From Larkinella sp. C7 (GTDB lineage: Bacteria; Bacteroidota; Bacteroidia; Cytophagales; Spirosomataceae): a DNA stretch of 64,000 nucleotides. The DNA lies in contig NZ_VBSL01000003.1 of NCBI RefSeq assembly GCF_006149005.1, positions 310,001 through 374,000 of the forward strand, read 5' to 3'. The position numbers and the translations under genes are program-made. Positions 23,201-30,923 of this stretch are shown in pieces. How positions within the stretch are numbered: the stretch's first letter is position 1; the number at the start of each line of letters is the position of its first letter. The notes beneath the pieces were generated by a model. That model searched no databases. It had not been told where the DNA came from and saw only the letters and a list, made by a program, of their open reading frames with translations.

Positions 23201-23538
23201 ATGCCAATACCGATGCCGAATTCCCGGTTTTACAATCCTGGCTGGCGGATCACAATTATAATGGAGGAGGGGCGGCCGGGCTGGATATTCCCCAAACCAA
23301 GTACCTGCTCAGTGCGGCTTACGTGCGCATCAAGAACGTGACCATCGGGTACACGCTCCCCTCGGCACTGACCCGCCGGATCAAGGTCAACCGCGTGCGG
23401 GTGTTTGCCAGCGGTGAGAACCTCTTCGAATTCTCGAAAATCAAGAAATATACCGACCCCGAAGCGATCAACACCGGGAATGGCTGGGCCTATCCGTTCC
23501 AGCGGAAAATGGCCGTGGGCCTCAACTTCGAATTGTAA
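20278..23538 (+). CDS. SusC/RagA-type TonB-dependent outer-membrane transporter
   Basis: About 1086-residue outer-membrane transporter. A long signal segment ends near VLAQG. The CarboxypepD_reg-like domain follows (ITVSGLITGGTGREALPGVNIVIKGTQKG), then the SusC signature EVVVVGYGTQKK, the plug with SINIRGFTSINGGQPLIVIDG, and a 22-strand-type barrel ending in NFEL. There is no STN domain, so it is not the FecI/FecR-signalling kind. It is the first gene of a four-gene operon with SusD and two phosphatases. The ATG at 20278 or 20281 is the likely start, overlapped by the stop of a 17-codon upstream frame (20228-20281). Confidence 0.93.
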   Translation: MMRNLSRVLFKGLPSAPVWGIVWGFVLLTKGLVLAQGITVSGLITGGTGREALPGVNIVIKGTQKGVTTDGQGRYTLSNVPANAVLAVSFIGYLGLEEPVNGRTTIDLNLAQDAANLQEVVVVGYGTQKKINITGAVDQIAGRAIENRPVANVLQGLQGISPGLNITYGGGRPGTIPSINIRGFTSINGGQPLIVIDGIPSANNDDLLRLNPSDIASFSVLRDAASASIYGARAAFGVVLITTKQGGQGRQSVVYNNFFSWGKSTVLPQPVTDPYIYSRVLETATDNTPWDYVNYSDEHYRWAKERSENPALEDVRLNPADPTKWAYMGSNNWYDYFYHRSSLSQNHSVSMSGSAGADKMPIGYYLSADYNKENGLNKLTDDYWNRYTLRGRFNFTPLKWLKVDNNGTIYQTERADPTASIIDTYFLQPTDVAKNPDGTWANTAAGRLAARLTDGGKNTETMFGFQNITRAVASFLDNALQITGDASFKREQWKYNWDSRKFSIGFGPGDIRQEGGNGYVIERNGTLTNTVYNLYANYSKTLGSHALTALAGYNQESYVYASVEAEKNVLISSSLPYIGLTTGDAFIRPSYQSFATRSLFGRLNYTFKERYILEANGRYDGSSRFPSNNRWGFFPSVSGAWVASAEPFLNGMLPYVPTLKLRASYGDLGNQSVGNFNYIQTLPTDLSGYLINGNKQTVITSAPSLRIDPRNYTWERVSTLNFGADVGLLKEKVLLSFDYYIRNTKGMLTAGQELPAVLGTTVPSQNAADLQTKGWELTLNYRDSYAVGAKPLTFDAKFILSDSRSFITKFKNEQELFSGYRVGQELGEIWGLTNDGFFRTEDEIKQIDQTAIIPWGALSIVPGWPRYRDLNGDGKIEKGLSAKDPKDLSIIGNSTPRYRLGLNLNANWHGFDVAVFLQGVGKADYYPSHYLYWGPYQQPYANIYPWNLDFYRATAEPAADRAKHSASYIQAGLADANTDAEFPVLQSWLADHNYNGGGAAGLDIPQTKYLLSAAYVRIKNVTIGYTLPSALTRRIKVNRVRVFASGENLFEFSKIKKYTDPEAINTGNGWAYPFQRKMAVGLNFEL

Positions 23539-23562
23539 TGGCTCTCTAACTCGCTCGAAATC

Positions 23563-25356
23563 ATGAAAAAGACTTTCTATCTCCTGCTTTCCGGCCTGCT
23601 GATCGGGGCCACCGCCTGCAACGACGATTTTCTGGACCGGTATCCGCAAACGTCCATCGCGCCGGAAGCATTTTTCAATACCGAAGAAGACCTGGCGCTG
23701 TACACGAATGGCCTGCTTTCGCTGCCCGGCACGGAATCCTATCTGAACGACCAGAACACCGACAATGCCGCCACGACCGGTGCCGTGGAGGTCAAAACCA
23801 TCATGACCGGCACGCCCACCGCCCAGAACATCACCGGCGGTTGGAGTTGGGGGCGGTTGAGGAACATCAACTATTTTCTGGACAACTACCGAAAAGCCAA
23901 CGTCGCTCCGGCGGTTCGGAACCATTACGCGGGCCTGGCGCGGTATTACCGGGCGGAGTTTTATTTCGACAAGGTGAAGCGGTATTCCGACGTGCCCTGG
24001 TATTCGGGATCGCTAAACCCCGACGATCCGGCTTTGTACAAACCGCGCGACGCCCGCACGATGGTGGTGGACAGCGTGATGGCCGATCTGGCCTTTGCGG
24101 CTGCCAATGTGCGCGAAAACGTACCGACCGGCACGCCCGGCAAATGGGCCGCCAAGCTGTTGCAGGCCCGGGTGGCGCTCTACGAAGGCACCTACCGCAA
24201 ATACCACGACGAACTGAACCTGCAAGCCACGGCCAATGCGTTCCTGGAAACGGCCGCGACGGTTTCCGCTGAAATCATGGCGTCGAAGAAGTTTTCCATT
24301 TACAATACCGGAAAACCGAACGAGGATTATGCGGCCCTGTTCTCGAGCCAGAACCTGCTGACCAACCCGGAAGTGATCCTGACGAATGCCTACGATGTGG
24401 ATAAAAAACGGAGTGGGGGCGTCAACGGGACGGTTTTCGGGGATTACGAGCAGGCACCCGCCCGCGACCTGGTGCAGACCTACCTGATGAAGGACGGTTC
24501 GTATTTTTCGGGCCAGACCGGCTACCAGCAATTCGGTTTTGTGAAGGAGTTTCAGAACCGCGACCCGCGTCTGATGCAAACCGTGGCCTATCCCGGCTGG
24601 GTGCGCCAGCCCGACGCGCAGCCCTACATCCAGCGGCTGAACAAGAACTTTACGGGCTACCACCAGTTGAAAGGGTTCATCAACAATACGAATACCAATA
24701 CCGTCAACAGTGTCGACTTCCCGGTGTACCGTTACGCCGAAGCCCTGCTGATTTACGCCGAAGCGCAGGCCGAACTCGGCAAACTGACCCAGGCCGATCT
24801 CGACCAGTCGGTGAACCTGTTGCGGAAGCGGGCCGGATTGCCCAACCTCGACCTGGCCAAAGCCAATGCCACGCCCGATCCGTTCATGGGGCAGAAATAC
24901 CCGAACCTGAGCGGGGCCAACCGGGGCGTTCTGCTCGAAATCCGGCGCGAACGGCGCGTGGAGTTTGCCTTCGAAAATTCGCGCTACGATGACCTCATGC
25001 GCTGGAAAGCCGGTAAATTGCTGACCACGATTCCCGAAGGCATGTACTTCCCCGGCCTGGGCAAATACGACCTGACCGGCGACGGCGTGGAGGACATCAT
25101 CCTGATCGACAAGAGCGTGTCGATTCCGACGGAGGACAAGAAAGAGAAAAATTCGCTGGGCTTGACGCTGATTTATTACAAAACCGGCAGCAGCACCGAC
25201 GATGTGACGGTATATTTGAAAAACGGCGCGAACGGCGGTACGATGGTGACCGAAACGACGCCCCGGAAATTCGACGATCCCAAATATTATTACCGGCCCG
25301 TGCCGCAGCAGCAGGTGTTGCTGAACCCGGCGCTCAAGCAGATTTTTGGCTGGTAA
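23563..25356 (+). CDS. SusD/RagB-type surface substrate-binding lipoprotein
   Basis: 597-residue SusD-family protein, the lid and capture subunit over SusC. The signal peptide ends at lipid Cys19 (LLIGATAC). SusD landmarks are N-terminal NDDFLDRYPQT, the TPR-like helices around RNHYAGLARYYRAEFYFDKVKRY, and C-terminal RRERRVEFAFENSRYDDLMRWK. It starts 25 nt after the SusC stop and ends 11 nt before the phosphoesterase start, so the genes are co-transcribed. Ligand specificity cannot be read from the sequence; the downstream phosphatases suggest a phosphorylated ligand. Confidence 0.93.
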   Translation: MKKTFYLLLSGLLIGATACNDDFLDRYPQTSIAPEAFFNTEEDLALYTNGLLSLPGTESYLNDQNTDNAATTGAVEVKTIMTGTPTAQNITGGWSWGRLRNINYFLDNYRKANVAPAVRNHYAGLARYYRAEFYFDKVKRYSDVPWYSGSLNPDDPALYKPRDARTMVVDSVMADLAFAAANVRENVPTGTPGKWAAKLLQARVALYEGTYRKYHDELNLQATANAFLETAATVSAEIMASKKFSIYNTGKPNEDYAALFSSQNLLTNPEVILTNAYDVDKKRSGGVNGTVFGDYEQAPARDLVQTYLMKDGSYFSGQTGYQQFGFVKEFQNRDPRLMQTVAYPGWVRQPDAQPYIQRLNKNFTGYHQLKGFINNTNTNTVNSVDFPVYRYAEALLIYAEAQAELGKLTQADLDQSVNLLRKRAGLPNLDLAKANATPDPFMGQKYPNLSGANRGVLLEIRRERRVEFAFENSRYDDLMRWKAGKLLTTIPEGMYFPGLGKYDLTGDGVEDIILIDKSVSIPTEDKKEKNSLGLTLIYYKTGSSTDDVTVYLKNGANGGTMVTETTPRKFDDPKYYYRPVPQQQVLLNPALKQIFGW

Positions 25357-25366
25357 TCAACGTGCT

Positions 25367-26245
25367 ATGAATCGACGCCTTTGGCTCAAACAAACCGGGC
25401 TGGTCGCGCTGACCAGCCCGGAACTGACAAAACCGCGCCCCCAAAAGCCAACGCTGACGGTGGCGCACATCACCGATGTGCACATCCGCGAGGGCGACCG
25501 CGCCCCTGAGCGGTTTCGGAAATGCCTGGAAGACGTCAAAAAGCACAAGGTCGACTTCTTCCTGAACGGCGGAGACTCCATCCACGCGGCTGATTACAAG
25601 GACGTAACCCGCGAGCAGATGCTGGCGCAGTGGGCGATCTGGGATGACTGCCGGAAAACCATTCAGTCGTTTGAGGTATTCAGTTGCATCGGTAACCATG
25701 ATCCGTGGTGGGCGGCTCCGACGCCGGACGATGCGATGTACGGCAAAAATTACGTGGTGAAGCGACTGGGCATGCCGGGCCGTTATTACAGCTTTTCGCG
25801 CAAAGGCTGGCATTTCATCATCCTCGACGGCAACAACGCCAATGTATCGCTGGACACCGAGCAGATGGACTGGCTGAAAAACGAACTGGCCCAACTCCCG
25901 GCCCGCACGCCGGTTTTGCTCCTGTCGCACTACCCGATTCTGGGCGTGACGCCTTACCTCGTCGGCGGTGGACATTCGGATTTCAAAGCCCTGAAAGCGC
26001 TCTTTTACCAGCACCGCGACAAGGTGAAAGTGTGCCTGAGTGGCCATCAGCACCTGCTCGACCACGCGGTTTACAACGGTGTTCATTACTGCTGCAACGG
26101 AGCCGTGAGCGGTTTTTGGTGGGGTAAAGGCGATGCCGAATCAGCCGCACCGAATTATTACCAGGAAACTCCGCCCGGTTACGCCATCCTGGAACTGTTC
26201 GCCGATGGCTCGGTCACGAATACCTACTTTCCCCATCATTATTGA
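25367..26245 (+). CDS. Calcineurin-like metallophosphoesterase
   Basis: 292-residue binuclear-metal phosphoesterase. All family motifs are present in order: DxH in ITDVHIREGD, GGD in LNGGDSIH, GNHD in CIGNHDPWW, and the two His sites in LSHYPI and SGHQHLLDH. The N-terminus RRLWLKQTGLVAL looks like a short Tat-type signal, so it probably acts in the periplasm. The start is the ATG at 25367, 11 nt after SusD; an upstream TTG at 25346 would overlap SusD. In this operon it likely dephosphorylates the substrate taken up by SusCD, or its breakdown product. Confidence 0.9.
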   Translation: MNRRLWLKQTGLVALTSPELTKPRPQKPTLTVAHITDVHIREGDRAPERFRKCLEDVKKHKVDFFLNGGDSIHAADYKDVTREQMLAQWAIWDDCRKTIQSFEVFSCIGNHDPWWAAPTPDDAMYGKNYVVKRLGMPGRYYSFSRKGWHFIILDGNNANVSLDTEQMDWLKNELAQLPARTPVLLLSHYPILGVTPYLVGGGHSDFKALKALFYQHRDKVKVCLSGHQHLLDHAVYNGVHYCCNGAVSGFWWGKGDAESAAPNYYQETPPGYAILELFADGSVTNTYFPHHY

Positions 26246-26268
26246 CCTTTTTACTGTTCGTAATCACC

Positions 26269-27507
26269 ATGCACCCTGTTAGAATCCCGTTCCTTCTTTT
26301 CTTCAGTTTCTTATCTATGTCGCTCTGCCGGGGCCAGTCGGATAAAAGAAAGGCGTTGTTTGTCATTGTCGACGGTATTTCGGCGGATGTAATCGAGAAG
26401 ATTGCCAAACCGAATCTGGACGCGATTGCCCGGGAAGGCGGTTATGTCCGGGCATACGTTGGTGGACAGAAAGGGACGTATTCGCAGACGCCGACGATTT
26501 CGGCGGTGGGTTACAACAGCCTGCTGACGGGGACGTGGGTCAACAAACACAACGTCTGGGACAACGACATCAAGGACCCGAATTATCAGTACTGGACGAT
26601 CTTCCGGTTTTTTGAATCGCAATATCCCCAGAAAAAAACCGCCGTTTTCTCGACCTGGCTCGACAACCGCACTAAACTGGTGGGTGAAGGACTTCCGGCC
26701 ACGGGCCACCTGCGTCTCGACTATTCGTTCGACGGTTTTGAGCTGGACACGCTCCATTTTCCGCACGACAAAGACAAGCTGTACATCCACCAGATTGACG
26801 AAAAAGTGGTGAACGAAGCCGCGGCTTACATCCGGCAGGAAAGTCCGGATCTGTCGTGGGTATACCTGGAATACACAGATGACATGGGCCACCGGTACGG
26901 CGATGGTGAGCGGTTCCATGCGGCCATCCGGATGATGGACGACCAGATGGGGCGGTTGTGGAAAGCCGTGCAGTACCGGCAGAAAACGTTTGGCGAAGAC
27001 TGGCAGGTGTTCATCACAACCGACCACGGCCGGAGCGCGGATACCGGCAAAAACCACGGCGGGCAGTCGGAGCGGGAGCGGAGTACGTGGATGGTGACGA
27101 ACGCCAAAAACCTGAATCCGTATTTCCGACATTCGACCCCCGGTATTGTCGACATCATGCCGACGCTGGCCCGGCACCTGCAGGTTTCCATTCCGAAAGA
27201 ACAAACCTTTGAGATTGACGGTATTCCGCTCACCGGCAAGCTGTCGCTGACCCATCCGACGGCGAAAAAAGAAGCCGGGAAAATCGCCCTGAGCTGGAAA
27301 GCCGCCGACCCGGAAGGCCATGTCAAAATCTGGCTCACGACCACCAACCATTTCGAAGAGGGCCAGCGCGACCGGTATTTGCTGATGGACGAACTCCCCG
27401 TCAAAGCCGAAAAAGCCGTGATCGACGTCTCTAAATTGCCCACCGGTTTTTACAAAATCGTGCTGGAGGGGCGGTATAATACGTTGAGCCGCTGGATTGT
27501 GGAGTAA
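26269..27507 (+). CDS. Alkaline-phosphatase superfamily (NPP-type) phosphodiesterase/phosphatase
   Basis: 412-residue exported enzyme with a signal peptide ending near CRGQ. Alkaline-phosphatase-superfamily metal and nucleophile sites are visible: FVIVDGISAD (first Asp), a Thr nucleophile candidate in SQTPTISAVGYNSLLTG, DDMGHRYGDG, TTDHGR and KNHGG. The pattern is closest to nucleotide pyrophosphatase/phosphodiesterase-type members. A short beta-rich C-terminus (about 345-412) follows the catalytic domain. It starts 24 nt after the metallophosphoesterase gene and is the last gene of the operon. Together the two enzymes could split a phosphodiester and then the monoester. Confidence 0.88.
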   Translation: MHPVRIPFLLFFSFLSMSLCRGQSDKRKALFVIVDGISADVIEKIAKPNLDAIAREGGYVRAYVGGQKGTYSQTPTISAVGYNSLLTGTWVNKHNVWDNDIKDPNYQYWTIFRFFESQYPQKKTAVFSTWLDNRTKLVGEGLPATGHLRLDYSFDGFELDTLHFPHDKDKLYIHQIDEKVVNEAAAYIRQESPDLSWVYLEYTDDMGHRYGDGERFHAAIRMMDDQMGRLWKAVQYRQKTFGEDWQVFITTDHGRSADTGKNHGGQSERERSTWMVTNAKNLNPYFRHSTPGIVDIMPTLARHLQVSIPKEQTFEIDGIPLTGKLSLTHPTAKKEAGKIALSWKAADPEGHVKIWLTTTNHFEEGQRDRYLLMDELPVKAEKAVIDVSKLPTGFYKIVLEGRYNTLSRWIVE

Positions 27508-27705
27508 GTAATTGATAAAAAAATAAAACCTGCCTATCCCCCTCACTGACGCTGTTTAGGGTTAAAAAATCGATCCCATTCTAAAAGTATACCCAACATT
27601 GTCATAACCGGCGGGTTTACTTTTTAGAGTTCTTATTAACCTGACCGGGTTCGATGCGGTTTCTGCCTATCTACCACCGCCCCGGTTTTTAATCCTATTC
27701 ACGCG

Positions 27706-28872
27706 ATGACGTCCTTAGATTTTAACAAAGAAGCCCTGCTTGAACTGGCTGATCATGCTCACGAGCATTCGATTTCGATTTTTATTCCGACCCACCGCCG
27801 GGGTAAGGAAGTATTGGAAGGTCAGGACAGCATTGCGTTCAAAAACCACCTTCAGGCCATTCGGCTTGAACTTGAAGCGCAGGCGCTCCCGGGCAACGAG
27901 ATCGATGCATTGATGCTACCGCTGGATGCGCTCCTGGATGATCCGCAATTCTGGCGGCACCGCTCCGAGGGCCTGGCGGTTTTTCGCAGCTCCGACCACT
28001 TTTTTACATTTGACAGTCCGGTACCGCTGGACGATTTCCATAAAATTGGCCCGCAGTTTTGGGTAAGACCCCTGCTGTCGTACGTGCAGCCTTCCCGGCA
28101 ATACTTCCTGCTGCAACTTGGGAAAAACGGCGTAGTGCTCTATCAGGCCGATCAGTACGCGATTACCGTTGTTGAAACCGGAGATGCAATGCCGTCCGGT
28201 ATGGAAGAGGTAACGAAATACTACGATTTTGAGCAGGAATTGCAGGGACGCACGAAAGGGGCAGGCGGCATGACGGCGATGTATGCGAGTGACGATACTG
28301 ACAACAAAGACAAAGACCATCTGCTGGCCGATTATTTCCGGCTCGTCGACGAGGCCATGATGAAGCTTAACGGCACCCAGACCATTCCGCTGCTGCTGGC
28401 ATCGGTTGCCTATTACCAACCCATCTACCGGCAGGTCAACTCGTATCCGTATTTACACGAAGGCGGATTGACGGGCAATTTTGATCACGTTCAGATTGAT
28501 GAATTGCATCAGATGGCCAATGAACAGCTGGGCGATTACTTTGAGGGGCCGCGTCTGCAACGGATCAGACAATACCAGAACAACAGCGGAAGTGAGTTGG
28601 TCTCGCGTGATCTCCGCCAGATCCTGGAAGCCGCTGTAACGGGTCGAATCGAGGCTCTGTTTGTTCGGCACGATGCCCAAGCCTGGGGGCATTTCAACGA
28701 AGAAACCCTGACGGCCACCATCCACGAAAATGAAAACGAAGGGGATGCTTCCTTGATCGATCAGGCGGCTTTATTGACGCTGCGCCACGGTGGCGAGGTA
28801 TATTTAATGGATGAGGTCAAATTGCTCAACAGCCGCAGTCCGGTGATGATCACGGCCCTTTACCGGTTCTAA
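27706..28872 (+). CDS. baeRF-type (bacterial archaeo-eukaryotic release-factor-like) protein
   Basis: 388-residue soluble protein. Its layout resembles the bacterial eRF1-like (baeRF family 3) proteins: N-terminal region with SISIFIPTHRRGKEVLEGQDSIAFKNHL, central domain with LAVFRSSDHFFTFDSPVPLDDFHKIGPQFWVRPLL, and a C-terminal eL30/L7Ae-like domain from about 290 (RQILEAAVTGRIEALFVRHDAQAWG). No GGQ peptide-release motif is present, although GAGG occurs in the middle. Bacterial members are thought to act on stalled or hibernating ribosomes. The HPF-like gene 35 nt downstream supports this, and the pair ends at a strong terminator. Confidence 0.75.
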   Translation: MTSLDFNKEALLELADHAHEHSISIFIPTHRRGKEVLEGQDSIAFKNHLQAIRLELEAQALPGNEIDALMLPLDALLDDPQFWRHRSEGLAVFRSSDHFFTFDSPVPLDDFHKIGPQFWVRPLLSYVQPSRQYFLLQLGKNGVVLYQADQYAITVVETGDAMPSGMEEVTKYYDFEQELQGRTKGAGGMTAMYASDDTDNKDKDHLLADYFRLVDEAMMKLNGTQTIPLLLASVAYYQPIYRQVNSYPYLHEGGLTGNFDHVQIDELHQMANEQLGDYFEGPRLQRIRQYQNNSGSELVSRDLRQILEAAVTGRIEALFVRHDAQAWGHFNEETLTATIHENENEGDASLIDQAALLTLRHGGEVYLMDEVKLLNSRSPVMITALYRF

Positions 28873-28907
28873 TTCAGTACAAAACGTTAACCAACCATCG
28901 AAATCTC

Positions 28908-29204
28908 ATGGAATATTCTGTTGATAACATCAAAATTGATTTGCAAACCGTCGGCTTCGACGAAACGCCCGAACTGGTAAACCAGGTGGAAAGCGAACTG
29001 CGCCGGGTGATGCGTTTCCGGAATGACATCGTTGCCGCCGATATTTACCTGCGCGAAGAAGGACGCAACCCCGAGAACAACAAAACGGTGCGCTGGCGGC
29101 TGGGCATTCCCGGCAACGACCTGTTTGCTGAAGGAACCGGTCCCAACTGGGCCGCCGGTCTGCGGGACGCCAGTGACAAACTCCGCCGTCAGTTTGTGGA
29201 CTGA
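28908..29204 (+). CDS. Short HPF/RaiA-type ribosome-associated protein
   Basis: 98-residue protein with the beta-alpha-beta-beta-beta-alpha pattern of ribosome hibernation factors (NIKIDLQTVGFDETPELVNQVESELRRVMRF, IVAADIYLREEGRN, TVRWRLGIPGNDLFAEGTGPNWAAGLRDASDKLRRQF). In HPF/RaiA the domain sits in the 30S A/P-site channel and blocks translation in stationary phase. It has no C-terminal dimerisation extension, so it is the short type. It is second in a two-gene unit with the baeRF gene. Confidence 0.8.
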   Translation: MEYSVDNIKIDLQTVGFDETPELVNQVESELRRVMRFRNDIVAADIYLREEGRNPENNKTVRWRLGIPGNDLFAEGTGPNWAAGLRDASDKLRRQFVD

Positions 29205-29234
29205 ACCACCGTCGTAAACGGCAATCGAATAAAG

Positions 29235-29282
29235 TCCGGGCCATTTGTCAGATTGACAAGTGGCCCGGATTGTTTGTGTTTG
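29235..29282 (+). terminator. Rho-independent terminator of the baeRF-HPF unit
   Basis: A 16-bp stem with one G-U pair (29235-29250 with 29254-29269) and a 3-nt loop is followed by a T-rich tract (TTGTTTGTGTTTG). It begins 30 nt past the HPF stop. It is the clearest canonical terminator in the window. Confidence 0.85.
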
Positions 29283-29460
29283 TCAAAATCGAGCCGGTTT
29301 TTCAGCCGGGCGGGCGTTGGTGGTTTGTCCCTGGTATTTTGTGAAACCGTATTCTAACGCCTTCGATTATAGCAAATTAATTGTGTTAACGATCAAATAG
29401 TTAAGTAGTCATTGTTTGAAAATCGACCAGTAGCCTACAATAGTATTGGTGTAGATTTCG

Positions 29461-30918
29461 CTAAGCCAGAATATCACGGACCACTTTACCCGAAACATCC
29501 GTTAGCCGGTACCGGCGGCCGAGGTGTTTGAAAACCAGCTTCTCGTGATTCAAACCCAACTGGTGCAATACCGTGGCCTGAAAATCGTGGACGTGAACGG
29601 GGTTCGCAATGGTGTTGTAGCCGAATTCGTCGGTTTCGCCGTACACCATACCGGGTTTAATGCCGCCCCCAGCCATCCAGATCGTGAAGCTGCGCGGGTG
29701 GTGGTCGCGGCCGTATTTCTCTTTCGTCAGTTTGCCCTGGCTAAAGCAGGTGCGGCCAAATTCACCGCCCCAGATCACCAGCGTTTCGTCGAGCAGTCCG
29801 CGTTGTTTGAGGTCGGTCACCAAAGCCGCCGATGCCTGATCGACATCTTTGGTCTGGCCGGTAATCTCTTCGGGCAGATTGACGTGCTGATCCCAGCCCT
29901 GGTGGTATAACTGCACAAACCGCACGCCGTTTTCGGACAACTTTCGGGCCAGCAGGCAGTTGGCGGCAAAGGTTCCGGGAATCAGACAGTCTGAGCCGTA
30001 GAGTTTGATAATATCATCCGGTTCTTTCGACAGGTCCGTAATTTCCGGCACGGCGGTTTGCATCCGGTACGCCATTTCGTACTGCTTGATTTTGGCATTG
30101 ATCTCCGGATCATGCACCTCCTCGTAGGCCAGCTGGTTCATTTCCGCCAAGCGGTCGAGCATTTTCCGGCGCGACTGGCGGTCCATGCCTTCCGGGTCGC
30201 GCAGGTACAGGACCGGATCTTCGCCTTTGCTGAACTGCACGCCCTGGTGAATCGAATCCAGAAAACCGTTCGACCACAGTTTGGAATACACCCCCTGACT
30301 GTTGCCTTTTCCCCGGGAAATCAACACCGTAAAATTGGGCAGGTTTTTGTTTTCATTGCCCAGTCCGTAGCTCAGCCACGAGCCCATGCTCGGGCGGTTG
30401 CCCTGCTGAGCACCGGTCTGAAAAAACGTGATGGCCGGATCGTGGTTGATGGCTTCGGTGTGCATCGATTTCACGATGCACAGATCATCCACAATGTTGG
30501 CCATGTGCGGCAACAGATCGCTCACCCACGCCCGCGACTGCCCATACTGCTTGAAATCGACGAACGATCCGGCCAGGGGCAGGGAGGTCTGGGTGGCGGT
30601 AAAACCGGTGAGTCGCTGCCCACCCCGCACCGACGGCGGGAGGTCTTTGCCGAACAACTCCCGCAACTTGGGTTTGTAGTCGAACGTTTCGAGCTGAGAG
30701 GGTGCGCCATTCTGGAATAAATAAATGACCCGCTTGGCTTTTGGCGCAAAATGCGGGGTTCCGGGAATGAAATCAGGGTCGTCGGAATCGCTGTTTTTGC
30801 TAAACAGATCCGGTATCAGCAGCGAACCCAGCGCAGCACTGCCCAGGCCCAAACTCAGTTTCGAGAAAAACCGTCGCCGGTTGAAGGTCATCAAATGGTC
30901 CAGCAGTTCTTTTTCCAT
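29461..30918 (-). CDS. DUF1501 secreted protein (copy A)
   Basis: 485-residue DUF1501 protein, a family in the alkaline-phosphatase/sulfatase-like superfamily whose activity is unproven. The N-terminus FNRRRFFSKLSLGLGSAALGSLL is a Tat-type signal. Conserved blocks are RVIYLFQNGAPSQLETFDYKP, SMHTEAINHDPA, RFVQLYHQGWDQH, VIWGGEFGRT, GRDHHPRSFTIWMAGGG and NPVHVHDFQATVLHQLGL. In planctomycetes and Bacteroidota such genes form dyads with DUF1549/DUF1553 cytochromes, as here (5-nt gap to the upstream gene). It is last in the SusC-SusD-cytochrome-DUF1501 order and is a close paralogue of the gene at 42716-44170. Confidence 0.9.
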   Translation of the reverse strand: MEKELLDHLMTFNRRRFFSKLSLGLGSAALGSLLIPDLFSKNSDSDDPDFIPGTPHFAPKAKRVIYLFQNGAPSQLETFDYKPKLRELFGKDLPPSVRGGQRLTGFTATQTSLPLAGSFVDFKQYGQSRAWVSDLLPHMANIVDDLCIVKSMHTEAINHDPAITFFQTGAQQGNRPSMGSWLSYGLGNENKNLPNFTVLISRGKGNSQGVYSKLWSNGFLDSIHQGVQFSKGEDPVLYLRDPEGMDRQSRRKMLDRLAEMNQLAYEEVHDPEINAKIKQYEMAYRMQTAVPEITDLSKEPDDIIKLYGSDCLIPGTFAANCLLARKLSENGVRFVQLYHQGWDQHVNLPEEITGQTKDVDQASAALVTDLKQRGLLDETLVIWGGEFGRTCFSQGKLTKEKYGRDHHPRSFTIWMAGGGIKPGMVYGETDEFGYNTIANPVHVHDFQATVLHQLGLNHEKLVFKHLGRRYRLTDVSGKVVRDILA

Positions 30919-30923
30919 GACGG

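Noticed and set aside
29461-30918. DUF1501 protein as a sulfatase.
   Set aside because: The sulfatase C/S-x-P-x-R signature is not present; only superfamily-level similarity is likely.
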